In this document: one piece after another, positions 44,151 to 54,864 of the stretch
Layout: every line of letters starts with the position of its first letter
How positions within the stretch are numbered: the first letter of the stretch is position 1
From: Ornithodoros turicata
Lineage: Eukaryota; Arthropoda; Arachnida; Ixodida; Argasidae
Direction of reading: 5' to 3'
Assembly (NCBI RefSeq): GCF_037126465.1
Contig: NC_088201.1
Coordinates: forward strand, 7,631,001 to 7,695,000
DNA: 64,000 bases
Made by a program: the position numbers and the translations under genes
The notes under the pieces: model-generated
Databases searched by the model: none
What the model was told of the DNA's origin: nothing
The model's input: only the letters and a program-made list of their open reading frames with translations

Positions 44151-44575
44151 CAAAATCACCACAACGATTGTGACATAGCAGTGACTCTTGCGGTGTCGGG
44201 AACATACATACGAAATATATCGCGTTCCCAAAATGCGCAGATTTTATTCGAGCGAATTATTACGAAGTGAGCGCTTCGCCTCTGTGAAGCAAGAGGGCGC
44301 TGAAAGCAACACTGCCGACGTCATCCTGCATAGAAGAATGTGCAGGCTTCGTAGCAGACGACAGTGCCGAGTGACGTCACAGTATCTTCCTCCGCGCGAA
44401 CCGCTGTGCGCTTTGCATGTTGGTTTCGGTTTGGTATTGTCATCATTTACGAATTAATTACTCGCACAAAATGAATGCGAATGTTGCATTCGGTATCGAG
44501 GGAGCGGGTCCGTGCTCGGTATGATGCTCACCTAATTTTTTTTTCGAATCCTTCCGAAGTCTCCCGTTATAACTT
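44151..44575. repeat. Dispersed ~430-bp repeat, copy 2
   Basis: Aligns with 14088-14521 in the same orientation, with scattered substitutions and small indels. It contains a GCAGACGAC motif at 44354. Identity appears to be around 85-90% by eye. Confidence 0.88.
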
Positions 44576-44889
44576 CGCGGGAGTGTTAAATTTGAGGTGT
44601 CACGTACTAAGAGTTCAGCGCAGAACACTCAGGTAGGCAGAATTAATGCATTGTACAGTTGTTTCGTGATGTAAAAACCGGAATCATTACTATATTATGC
44701 GAGAATATCTTGCGCTATGTCAGTATTCCAACATCGTTTATGCTGTACTCCGAGACGGCGTGATAGCTACAGCCGCAGGGGTTTATCTCCGCCAGCGGAT
44801 AATGTAACCTCACATGGAGAGTGGGGCATACAAGAAGGATTGCGGACGCCGGCCAGACTGGGAAGACTATTCGCATGTTTCGTTAGTCG

Positions 44890-44890
<1 letters not shown>

Positions 44891-44916
<26 letters not shown>
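44891..44916. repeat. (AGTC)n tetranucleotide repeat
   Basis: About six AGTC units, directly visible. Confidence 0.9.
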
Positions 44917-44920
<4 letters not shown>

Positions 44921-45186
44921 ATGATCAGTGTACAAGCAACAGTTTAGGAGGCATCATGATCCTATACCTACAGCGTTTGCAGACGTCTTTGGATCAGCAA
45001 GCGGAGTTGACCTGTAGGTCACAAAGTGGCCTCCCTAACAGGAAACTGAGCAACCATATGCGGTAGTGCTACTTTAAAAAAATGTAAAAATTGTGACATT
45101 TTTCTGATTCTCACATTATGGTCCTGCAGCGCGGGTCAAAATACAAATGCTAACTCATCTCACGAACGTAGATCTTCCAGTACAGA

Positions 45187-45201
45187 CCCCCCCCCCCCCC
45201 A
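45187..45201. repeat. Poly-C run
   Basis: About 14 consecutive C, directly visible. Confidence 0.85.
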
Positions 45202-48008
45202 CGCATCATTTCAGTGCGTCATTTTTAGTTTAAAAAAAAAGGAAAAGAAAAACATGTAATGCGCCCGTTATCTTGCAGAGACCACGCTTTCGAAATTTAG
45301 GTGTTTTTCTTCGAGAGCTTGGAATTTTTTTTATACGCATTTAGCTCGTTTATTTTGCCGGCCCTGAATGGTACCGATATCGGAGTACTATAAACACTTT
45401 GCATCGTTCATCACAGCTTATCTGCTGGCAGCATTGCTGTGAATGCACTCCACATGAAACACTGCAAGTGGACACAATGCTGCGAAGAACCCGCGTGTGA
45501 AACTGCTCTGAACGGGTTAACGGCTGACCGATTATTATGAAATTAGCGACATCCCATCGAAACAACGAAAGAAGAAACATACAGCCTGTTGGTCAGGGTG
45601 AGAGAGGGCGACACCGAGAACTGGAAGCGGCCGATTGAAAAACGGAACTCCGCAGGACGCTCGAAGATTGTGCATTTTCGCGTCTCTTGGATAGAGACCT
45701 TAACACCTTTGCAATTGAGCCATCAACCTATTTTCACGAATTAAGGATATTCATTATGAAAGTTAATTAAAATTTCCGCTAATTACTGACACAGTTTTAC
45801 CCTTCAGTAGGCCACATTTCGGAATAACCATAGGCAGCAACTTTTTCGAATAAGAATTTAGGAAACCTTTGGTCAGTTTCTCGTGACGCACCCAGTATAG
45901 TTTTCAGGTTTTTTTATTTTTATTGGTTGAGCGCAAAAACCATCCATGTCATTTCATGGAGAGGGCCCGTAGTTGAAACTTAATACAAGACTTCTATGTT
46001 GTGTGCAAATCGTTTCCTCCCTAGTAGATGCGCCTCGTAGAATTAGTCACGCTGAATTTCACATGTCGTTTTTCTATCTCTCTCTCTCTTTTATTTAGGC
46101 TACTAATCACGGAACTGTGATTGCAAGGACGAATAAACATGTCTTGTACACACAAGGAAATCGTTTTGGGAATTGCTCAGGCTTCTGAATTCTGTTACGA
46201 ACGCATCAATATCATAGCCAAGCTTTCGGTCAGCTAGTTGAGTCGGACTTGCGACTCACTTGACTGGACTTGGACTCGTGCCTGTACCCAGACTACGAAT
46301 GGGCGCCGTTGTAATTGAGATCCAACGAGTGCACACAAGCGCAGGTGGTCTTCTTTCTTAGTTTTTCACAGTTAATTGCTGGACATATGTTAATTTTTGT
46401 TAAACAAACCTGAACAACGACAGAAATCTATGGAGCTCCACTGAAAGTTAGAAATCACGTGGCCACTGCGTTACGTTGGGAGGAAGCTGAAAACCACCAA
46501 TGACACTGGTTGCTACTGCACGTAAGGGAGAAAACGTGATGGTGTCATATCCAGCACGTTTCGTGTGACAACATCGCTTCATGTTGGGAAGAAAAGCGCA
46601 CATTTCCATCCGTCTGTCCGCGAGCAGACGACAGTCTTGCGCCGCTGCGATTCGTTCGCAGACGACACGCGGCTGGCTGAGCAGAAGGTAACGCTTTTCT
46701 CCAGAACCGCCTCGTATTTTCGACGACATTGATTTTGCGCGGAACCTTCGACCGGGCCGTTTATCCACCACGTGGTAAGCATCATATTGTACCATTTCAT
46801 CGCCAGTCAAACGTGTGTGCGTTTCCTTTTTCGTACTTCCGACTCGCCGTATATCCCCTTCGCTCTAATTCGACTCCGTCGACTGCTACATAACGCGTCA
46901 CCTTTTCCTCCGTGAGTTTCACCTAAAGTTACGCTTTCCGCAGAACGACTGTGCGACGAGGAATTCTTGTCGAGACAATGGTGAGAGGCAGACAATGATT
47001 CGACCGGCCGGGAGACGTCCAACAGCTGAGGTGACTAGCGTTGTCCTTTTGCGTGGTTTGAAGGCGGTGTACGGTGACGTCACGGCCTCGTGGCCTCCAT
47101 CTCTGGCGTAGCGTGGCCGCGCGAAAGTGAGTGACTGGGACAGCACGAGTGGGAAATCCAAGTGGAACAGGAAATACGGAAGCACATGTGGCTCAAGGGC
47201 TTCCCCTCGTCCTGGCTTTTTTTCCCTGTAGCTCCGCTGTTTATCGACGGTACTATCGTGGCTGGATATCGTCCAGCTTATCTGGATTTGAGGTTTACCT
47301 CCATGTTCGAAGCGAGGTCAGATTGTGGGCTTATAATCTTGCTCAGGGAGGTCTAAAATCTTATCTCCTCAAGATTGTTTCCACGTGGAGGGGTTAGTCG
47401 AGGTTAGTAACCAAACTCCAGGTTCGAACCCTCGCGAGGTGATGGGATTTCTTTTTGTTTCGGTAGCTTTCTGTCCTTGAGTTAAAATAAATTCGAGGGA
47501 TATTTATGTGAACGTATGTCTGGCACACCGTACCTTTTTCTCATGTATAAAGGTCAGACAGAACCAAAGGGAAGTATTATGCAAAACTAAGATAGCTTGC
47601 TCTTCTTATCAGGCTCGACGAGAGTTACGCAACAATACGAATGACATTAATACTTAGGTGAGCGGATTGTAGGAAAATATGTAGATAAGTAAGGTGGAAG
47701 TGAAGTAGCATGACGTTGCATGACAAGCAGATCGCTAGGTAAACCTCCATCCAGAGGCAGAAAGACGTCTTCGGACAAGTCGAGAGAGAGGGAAAAAGTC
47801 TTTGACAATGGTCGTTTTCGTGCAGCGCAGTGTAGTGTGCCGGTGTGTATTCAGTGTTGAAATGAACGAAGGGCGAACGGAAGGACCAATGAGACGCCAC
47901 GCGCGTTGCACCCAAGCGACCAGTGTAACATGCACACTCAAGCAAGTGTAAGCTTTTCTGCACTACAACGACCGGTGGAATTTGCCATAAGGAAGCTATA
48001 ATTAAGAA
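45202..48008. other. Unassigned stretch
   Basis: (CT)n near 46076-46089, two GCAGACGAC motifs (46624, 46658), and a GGTTCGAACCC box at 47423 that may be a decayed tRNA-like head. Frames at 46448-46810 and 47625-48074 (minus) are unrecognised. No gene is called. Confidence 0.4.
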
Positions 48009-48009
48009 A

Positions 48010-48730
48010 TGTGTGCGGGTGCGGTCATATCCGCGGACCCGCGCGACATTCTCGTTTGCGGATAGAAATACCACGCTTTGAAATCCGCGCAGACAAGAAG
48101 CGGATAAAACCGCGTGTCTCTGTGGTGCCTGCGGACATCCGCCTTTTTATCCGCAAATAAGCATTAGTGTCTCTGCCGACGTCCTTTAGGGGGAGCCACA
48201 GTTGAGAGCACGCGGTGAATCCAAAATGGTGTCCAAGTGTGTCGTCGCTCGCATTACTGTGCCTTAAACTTCTACTATTTGCTTCCCTGAAGTCGGCCCA
48301 GGACGCATACTAACCCCTCCCCCCTGTCCCCCACTCCTTCCTGTTGTCCTCTCTCCATCTGTCCACATCTGTACGACACTCATAGCCACAGTTACTTCGC
48401 GGTGCTAACACGGAACTTAAAAAAAATACTATTTGCTTAGATGCTGCGCTTTTAACTGTTATACAACTGTCGATGACTTTAACTTTGTATGCTGAAAGTA
48501 AAAACGTTTGTTACGTAATATTTTCGTCGTGTAGATTTCTTATGACAAATGAACCGCGGTCATACCCTCAGTCAACCCTCGCTTTGTGAATGGTTTACGT
48601 CCCCGGAAAAATGGAAGGATGCGCAAATCGAACAGTGTTGGCTGTACCTGATATCTGATTGGATGTTATCTATTTCAACTAGTGCGGTTGCGGATCTCAC
48701 ATGCGCGGATATCGTGCGGGTGCGGTCAGT
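48010..48730. repeat. GCGGAT-rich element interrupted by a SINE
   Basis: GTGCGGGTGCGGTCATATCC and GCGGATAAAACCGC/CCGCCTTTTTATCCGC on the left, then TTGCGGATCTCACATGCGCG and GTGCGGGTGCGGTCAGTC on the right, flank a SINE fragment (48291-48427). Exact ends cannot be set. Confidence 0.5.
48291..48427 (+). mobile_element. Second SINE family, 3' fragment
   Basis: GAAGTCGGCCCAGGACGCAT starts the fragment. The run continues through TCCTCTCTCCATCTGTCCAC and CACAGTTACTTCGCGGTGC to an A-run. The head and first half are absent. Confidence 0.85.
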
Positions 48731-48858
48731 CTTATCCTCGTTTACCTCTCTAACCATAATTGTTTTTCACATCCTTCCAGAACGGTGATGCTGTCCTCTC
48801 TCTCGATAATTTTATCTCCACGATATTGCAATACTGCGCATGTGTTGTGCAGATAGTA

Positions 48859-49112
48859 TACACTCTTAAAAATTAACTTCACCGCATAGCACGCTCCTAG
48901 CCAACCATCATCTCCAATGATATCGTCATCTGCCCTGATTTGTTGACAACGGGAGGCGTACACCTTTTTTTGTGACAATAATGAACGGCATAAGTGTCAC
49001 AAAAAAGGCGTACGCCTCCCGTTTTTAACAAATCGGGGCAAATAACGATGTCATTCGAGGTGATGGTTGGCTAGGAGCGTGCTATGCGGTGAAGTTAATT
49101 TTTAAGAGTGTA
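48859..49112. mobile_element. Foldback MITE, TACACTCTTAAAAAT family, copy 2
   Basis: A 254-bp near-copy of 4690-4941, with the same hairpin arms (GCTCCTAGCCAACCATCATC) and centre. The two copies differ at scattered sites and in the length of a T-run near the centre. Confidence 0.92.
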
Positions 49113-49164
49113 GACGGGAACACATTGGGATGAAGGGGAGGGTAGATGTGGCGGAGACATTTTC

Positions 49165-49505
49165 ATTGATGAAAGAATGAAAGTCACTGAAAAGGTTAGC
49201 CAGCTGTAGGGATCGAACCCACATCTTCTGGATTACTGGTCCAGGGCTCTACCAATTGAGCTCTACCAATTGAGCTAAGCTAACACGCCTCTCCAGCGAC
49301 TTTCGGGGTGCGTCATCTGAAGAGACGACAAACCAGCCACTCACTCTCACTCACCCTCCTTTCACTCTTACATTTTGTGCTCACTCATACACACATTCAT
49401 ACGACGGAAATCGACGCAAGCGGCACCTGTTGAACAAGAGATAAACTGATGTTCTGAGGCTGGAACAACATAGAAGGGACAGATACAAACGAAGCCTCAA
49501 ATTGC
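49165..49505 (-). repeat. Composite SINE unit, minus strand
   Basis: Minus-strand order is tail, GTTCAACAGGTGCCGCTTGC body, GAGTGAAAGGAGGG, tRNA-like head, linker, exactly as in the plus unit at 1269-1600. The head's A box is duplicated (GAGCTCTACCAATT twice in plus reading, 49240-49275). Confidence 0.85.
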
Positions 49506-49770
49506 CTAAGAAATACCAACTCTACCAATTGAGCTCCAACGAGCTCCTACCAATTGAGCTCTACCAATTGAGCTAGCTCAATTGGTAGAGCTCAATTGGT
49601 AGAGCCCTGGACCGGTAATCCAGAAGATGTGGGTTCGATCCCTACAGCTGGCTAACCTTTTCAGTGACTTTCATTCTTTCATCGTTGATTTCTTAGGCAA
49701 TTTGAGGCTTCGTTTGTATCTGTCCCTTCTACGTTGTTCCAGCCTCAGAACATCAGTTTCTCTCTTGTTC
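49506..49770 (+). repeat. SINE head with amplified A boxes, then tail
   Basis: Five A-box-like units, CTACCAATTGAGC or its complement GCTCAATTGGTAG, lie in 49510-49605, three inverted and two direct. They are followed by one intact anticodon arm (CTGGACCGGTAATCCAG), B box (GGTTCGATCCC), linker and tail. The unit is inverted relative to its neighbour at 49165-49505. Confidence 0.85.
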
Positions 49771-50337
49771 AACATTTTCATTTGTCCACGCGCGAAAAGT
49801 TATGCGTTGTTTACGTGCAGGGAATTCTTTCCCTCTTGTCTCCACCGTTTAGTGCGATGTCTCGGTGGCACGAACTCCGGAAGGTCTCCCTATTGGGGCC
49901 ACTGCGAAGGACAGTGATCGAACTTGATGGAACAAAGTTGACGGTAATACTAACGCATCGCTCGACAAGGCCGCTTGCGGCGAAATTGACCTCATTCTAT
50001 GAGCCGGAAACAGCTCTTCGCCGGTGGCACGCACCGCGTGCACATATTTTTATTCGTCTGAGGGAAAAAAAAAAAAACATTGCTTCAGTGACGCAATTCA
50101 CTGCCGTGCAGTTTCTTAAAATGCGTGTGTAGTAATTGGAACTTCGTGTAGTCTCGATTCCTAGTCTTGGTTCCTGGTTCCGAACAATTGCCGCAGTGGG
50201 AAGGAATTGAACAGCGCCACCTCGCTTCTATGTAGAGTGTTTGTTGAACTAACGCGAGCAGCACCTCCGTCAGAAATGCATAATCGGTACGTACAGAGCA
50301 GCCAAGAGATGAAAGAATTGACGAACATAGCTAGGTT

Positions 50338-50502
50338 AGGAAGGGAGTTGCCTCAGGACAGAAGCCGCCGATATTTCGAACAGAGACTGTTCTTCTTCTG
50401 GGCAGTCTCTGTTCGACAGTCTCTGACAGCAGTCTTGACAGTTGACAACAGTCTCTGTTCGAAATATCGGCGGCTTCTGTCCTGAGGCAACTCCCTTCCT
50501 AC
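50338..50502. mobile_element. Inverted repeat carrying hammerhead-like sequence
   Basis: Arms of about 54 bases (50338-50391 and 50447-50502) are near-perfect reverse complements. Shared blocks include GGAAGGGAGTTGCCTC and GCCGCCGATATTTCGAAC. A 55-base spacer has further CAGTCTCTG repeats. The arms hold ribozyme-like segments (next entry). Probably a Penelope- or retrozyme-derived fragment. Confidence 0.8.
50363..50404 (-). ncRNA. Hammerhead-ribozyme-like segment, best preserved
   Basis: The minus strand reads CAGAAGA (CUGANGA with only U4 changed), then A plus stem II GAACAG-TCT-CTGTTC, then an intact GAAA, then TATCGGC. All other invariant core bases are present. The mirror segment at 50447-50477 (plus) keeps stem II and GAAA but lacks the CUGANGA box. 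The U4 change would be expected to abolish or strongly reduce cleavage. Confidence 0.6.
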
Positions 50503-51380
50503 ATCTCTACCGGTTCGCTGGATTTCTACCCATCTACGATAGCTAAGTTAGGTTAGCTCTTCCGCTAATGCATGCTATGCTTTACCCCGCGTCGAGACCT
50601 TATAGTGGAAGCTCTGCTTTTGTTGGTATGCGCACGGACAAACACAAACGGACCAGATCTGACTCGGGGATAAGCCAATATCAGCATTTTTGTTCGTTGT
50701 ATGCGCTTTCGGAATTCGACTATCAAGCTAACGCCTTCGCAGAAATAAAGATGGATAAATGTCACCCACCTCCCAGTCCTGCGTCGTCTTCGCGACCTCC
50801 TCCCCTTTTGGTCACGCTTTTCTCTGATCATTGTGCTCTCTCATTCGTCGAGAGTGAAGGCTGTGTGCGCTTTATGGGTGTAATGCTGACGTATGGTAAT
50901 ATGAAAAGTATGACATCATGAGCGGAGCCCATCCGTTTATCGAGAGCCGTTTTAGCGACTTCTTCTTAAGAGAGCCGCGTTTTAGAGAATAACGTTTTGG
51001 GGAAGATGGCGCCGCTTAACGTTTTAGCGAAAGTCGGTTCAGAGAATGACGCCCTTTAACGAAGTGACCCGATCTTCGCGATGGCTTCGGTTTTGTTTTT
51101 GTTTCTTTCCTCTGTTGACATATGCGAGAATGTACACCTCCTCCGGAAGCGTAATTTTGGACTCATGTTGTAGGTCCCTATGCCGTCTCAACGCAAAGGC
51201 CATAACGTACGATCCACTAAACTCTCTATTATGGACGGATAAAACTCGATAGCTAAAAAAAAAAAAATCTTTTCAGAACTCCGGGAAAACACGGAAGACT
51301 CTATGAGGCGCGTTTCACTCTGCACCTCTAGCTTGCTCTGTTGATTGTGGTTAATGATTTACTACGAGAGCGTAGTTTTG

Positions 51381-51630
51381 CCTCTGCGTCATCCCTGGAA
51401 GGGGCGAGATTAGGCACCTGCCTTCAATTTCCTGTATTGCTTGCAAATGAGCTCTTCGTCGGTTTTTATAGGCGAGCGAGAGCCCGAGCCGCAAGCGACT
51501 GAAGCTCTCCCTGGGAGCGGCGGCCGAAATCCCGGGAACCCCTTCGCCTGTCCCGCTCGCTCCCCCGGCTGCCTGGGGTGAGGCGTCTCCGGTCCTGCGC
51601 AGGCGCAGCTCGTCGCACCAGCAGAGGCGC
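51381..51630 (+). promoter_or_regulatory. GC-rich 5' flank and probable 5' UTR
   Basis: The 250 bases before the ATG at 51631 are GC-rich and CpG-rich (GCGGCGGCCGAAATCCCGGG, CCTGCGCAGGCGCAG) in an otherwise AT-richer window. This is typical of a TATA-less promoter or 5' UTR. Minus-strand frames over this region are shadows caused by low stop density. Confidence 0.45.
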
Positions 51631-51692
51631 ATGGATCCTCCGCCGCACCATTCCGCTAGGTGCAGCAGCAACACTCCCAGGTGCCGTCGGAG
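51631..51692 (+). CDS. Putative first coding exon of a Pro/Arg-rich protein
   Basis: ATG at 51631 (context GGCGCATGG) opens MDPPPHHSARCSSNTPRCRR and ends at the consensus donor GAG|GTAAGA with two bases carried over. Joining to the acceptor at 56374 gives an in-frame continuation (...RCRR-SPS-MRRPRYRE...), which is strong support for pairing. The intron would be about 4.7 kb and would contain a MITE, SINE and ribozyme-like repeats. The peptide is rich in Pro, Arg, Ser and Cys, and I recognise no family. An alternative donor, CAG|GTGCCG, lies 12 bases upstream but is weaker. Confidence 0.5.
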
Positions 51693-51699
51693 GTAAGAC

Positions 51700-53150
51700 C
51701 CGCATTACGAAATACATTGGGCCCTGCTTGTGTTGTATGCTTCGCATCATCCGTACCGACTGCCGAAGGAGATAGCCCTCTAAGTCGTCGTCCGGTCCAC
51801 CGAATCGCGTCCCTTCTGTTTTCATAAGACCGCGACATTTTTTATGTCGTCTGCTGCTGCTCGAACGGATAAGACGGCACCATATCTACTGGTCGTGTGG
51901 CTGTGAGTGTCTTTGTATGATTTGTGTCCTTTATTCCCTTCAATGGAACAGTATTTTAACGAAGAAAATGCCTTAGATATTGTAGTATAGGATAGAAAAA
52001 GTCTGGCGCTCAATTCACTTCTCATTGCTGTGTGAAGGTGGGCGATTGACCTTCACATTGCAGGTTAACAATTACGAAATTATTGGCTGGTTCCCGAGCA
52101 GTAGTTTCTTGTGTTGTACAGTGTGTGAGTATTACACAAGCTGCTTGTTGTCATCCGCTTGTATGAATGGATTCCGCGTGCAGTATTTATGCAGAAAGTG
52201 ATCTTGGCTTTGATCCAGCTCGCGAGCGCTAAGACCGCGGCGGAGCATTTTTCTTTTTTTTTTTTTCTGTTTTTTGCGGGTTCTGTGTTTTGGCTTGTGA
52301 ATTCACCCGAACATACTCCCCGCGTCATAGCAAGTTCGTCAAATAAGTACGTGTTATTGTTCATTGTGAGAATTCTCAGCGTGTTAAATCAGTACAGCCC
52401 AGTGCCACCATGGGCAGCTATGGCTGCTGACCGTTATGTGAAATCTGAGTGCCATATATCTTCTCAGAAGACATTTTTTCGACTTTGTTTTCTCAAATTG
52501 TCGTACTCGTATGTGTTTTAATATGTAAACTTGTTCTCTTTTTGAACCTTATATTCTGTGCTGTAATAAACAAAAACTGGATATATACACACATAATTTT
52601 TCTTGTCTAACAACACATGGCTGTGATCAGTAACATTACTAACTTGAGTGACAAAATGTACTCTTTAGCAAGTATAGCACTGTCAAAACCTTAGTGGAGT
52701 GTATATTATGCTTCTGTTTTCATGCTTTCATCACTCATTCTTTAAATGTGATGCAAGTATGAGGAATATTTCCTGCACCTCCTGCCTTTTCCTTATACCA
52801 TTACGATTTGGATTCAGTGCCAAAGAATGCGAGTGTCTTTCGATTCAGGTTGTGCAGATGATTGGGTCAACTATTCATCGTGTGAGACTGCACTGGTTCT
52901 GCTTTGCAACTTTTATGGCACCATGGGAAAACACATCCAAGGTGTTTGATGCAGCTCAGTGTTGAATTTCAACTAACCTCTTCGACACAAAGCTGTAGAA
53001 GGGCAGTCAAGACCGTAGTTGAAGAACACGAAAAGTGCTTTTGTTTTCGGGTTTAACCACTTTGAGAAATCACCAGAAACAGTAACACCTCTGGAGTGGA
53101 GTGAAGTGTAGCACTCATTAGTAGATGGTGATACTAGCTGAAGTAAATAC
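51700..53150. other. Probable intron sequence
   Basis: One GTCGTCTGC motif at 51846. A T-rich stretch at 52248-52268. AATAAA at 52565 could be a polyadenylation signal for an overlapping transcript, but no coding end is identified. The 120-codon frame at 52159-52521 is unrecognised. Confidence 0.4.
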
Positions 53151-53964
53151 CAGGGTGTCTATCAACTTGGAAAACCAGGAATTGACGGGGAATTTTTATG
53201 TGACTGGAAGAGTCATGGGGATTGTCAGAGAAGTTGGCAAAAAGCTGCTGAAGTTGGGGAAAATCGTAGACGAGTGCCATGACGGTACGCAGCAAATCGT
53301 GAGTGCCGATTGGTGTGGTAGCCGTTTGCGCACGTACCTGTTTTACCCGCACATACCCGCAGCATGGCCGAGTGGGTAAAAGTATCCGCTCGTTGGTGGT
53401 AGCCAAGGTCGCGCTGAAGACTCTGAGGTGGTCGGTCCAAATCCTACGGCTGGCTGTGCTGTCCGAGGTTTTCCCTGGTGGGTTTTCCGACAGACATCCC
53501 AGACGAGCGTCGGCACAGTGTCCCCTGAAGTCGGCCCAGGATGCGTAATGCCCCCTGTATTGCCACTCCTTTCTCCTGTCCTCTCTCCATCTGTCGAGTT
53601 TCTGTACGCTGCTCATAGCCACAGTTGCTCCGCGGCGCTAACACCGAATAAAAAAAGTTTGCCAGTATGACGAGCTCGGAAGCAGAAAAGTAGGGCAGCC
53701 CCATGCTCTGCACCTTCTTGCACTTCTTTCACTAATAAGTGACCTTTCACAAAAAAAAAAGGAAAAAGATAAGGGCTATATGAGGCACAGCACAAGGTCT
53801 GCCTGTATTGTTTGAATTCAATAAATGATCTGTATCAAAACAAAGGAGCAGACACCATGTGTCCTTTTGTTTTGGTCAGGGAATTTGCTTGAAATAGTGA
53901 AAACCTGGAAAACTCGGGGAGGGGGGGGGAGGAATTTGAAGGCTACGGTTTGATAGACACCCCG
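53151..53964. mobile_element. MITE with CAGGGTGTCTATCAA ends, hosting a SINE
   Basis: The left tip CAGGGTGTCTATCAA and right tip TTGATAGACACCCCG are inverted. AATAC lies on each side (53146-53150, 53965-53969) and may be the target duplication. Interior phrases (GGAATTGACGGGG, CTGGAAAACTCGGGG) resemble a common tick repeat. It is split by a SINE (53361-53655). The 84-codon frame at its start is not a gene. Confidence 0.75.
53361..53655 (+). mobile_element. Second SINE family, full copy
   Basis: The tRNA-like head GCATGGCCGAGTGGGTAAAA (A box of Ser/Leu type) has a degraded B box (GGTCCAAATCC). The family body follows (GGCTGTGCTGTCCGAGG, TTTTCCCTGG, GAAGTCGGCCCAGGATGCG), with the tail CACAGTTGCTCCGCGGCGC and an A-run. 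It is inserted in the MITE above. Confidence 0.88.
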
Positions 53965-54149
53965 AATACAGGGTTAGCCAAGATAAAGTACAGGGTTTGT
54001 AATGAAGATGAAACAATACAATACTTTGTTACAATATTTATCTTTTTTTAACAATTTCCAAGCATAATATGCAGTTTTGTGCTACCACCTTTAGCAAATC
54101 AATCTTCCAGAGTTAAATGCAAAGCCCAGAACTTTTCATCTAAAAATAA

Positions 54150-54190
54150 TAATAATATATATATATATAGATATATATATATATATATAC
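54150..54190. repeat. (TA)n-rich tract
   Basis: TATATATA runs interrupted by one GATA, directly visible. It marks the left side of a region with ribozyme-like segments. Confidence 0.9.
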
Positions 54191-54601
54191 GCTGAAAGAA
54201 ATGTGTTCGGGCGACCGCGATATTAAATAGGTAGTTGAAAAAAATTAGAGGTAGACAATGAAGGTGTAGGAAGTAAGGAAAAAGGGGGAAGTTATTTACT
54301 TACAGGTGGAAAGCTATTGGGTTACGTCGACGTTGCAAAAATCACCTACCGCTCCACCTGCTGCTGGGTGTTGGCACTCTTTTGCCGTTTGGTGGAGTCT
54401 ATGGTTTTGTTTGGAGACACTGGTTTTCTGAACGCTTTGTAATTTTAGTGATATTTTCTGGCGGCACAGTGCTTGTGTGTCATGCACTAGTTTTTGACTT
54501 TTCATTCCATTTTTGACTAGTGACATTTTTAACAATGTTTTGGCGCATTATAGCCTCCGTTGCTGCTGCGCCATTAAAATACTAATCATCATCATCATCA
54601 C

Positions 54602-54640
54602 CGTCGACATTGCGGCGGAGGCTCCGCCTGCGTCAGGACT
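54602..54640 (-). ncRNA. Hammerhead-ribozyme-like relic with perfect stem II
   Basis: Minus strand: CTGACGC (CUGANGA with A9 changed to C), stem II GGCGGAGCCTCCGCC, GCAA (GAAA with A13 changed), TGTCGACGG. Architecture, spacing and stem II are those of a hammerhead. Two invariant bases are lost, so it is probably inactive. Confidence 0.6.
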
Positions 54641-54864
54641 AAGGGGTGGCAATGGTTGCTTGGAGCTTTTGCAAGTGTCTAAAATGCACTTGACCTACCA
54701 ACATCCGCCAGGTGGCAGCCCCCCCCCCCCCCCCTCCATTTCTGACATCATGTTAGACGCGTGCAAAAGCTCTAAGCAATCAGGAAGGGAAAGGACAACA
54801 TATTTTAGGGAAGTTAGGTAGCTAGCTTATTGAATCGGGAGGCATTAAAAGTTAAATGGAAAAG

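Noticed and set aside
53125..53379. 84-codon plus-strand protein
   Set aside because: It lies wholly inside the CAGGGTGTCTATCAA MITE and runs into the nested SINE.
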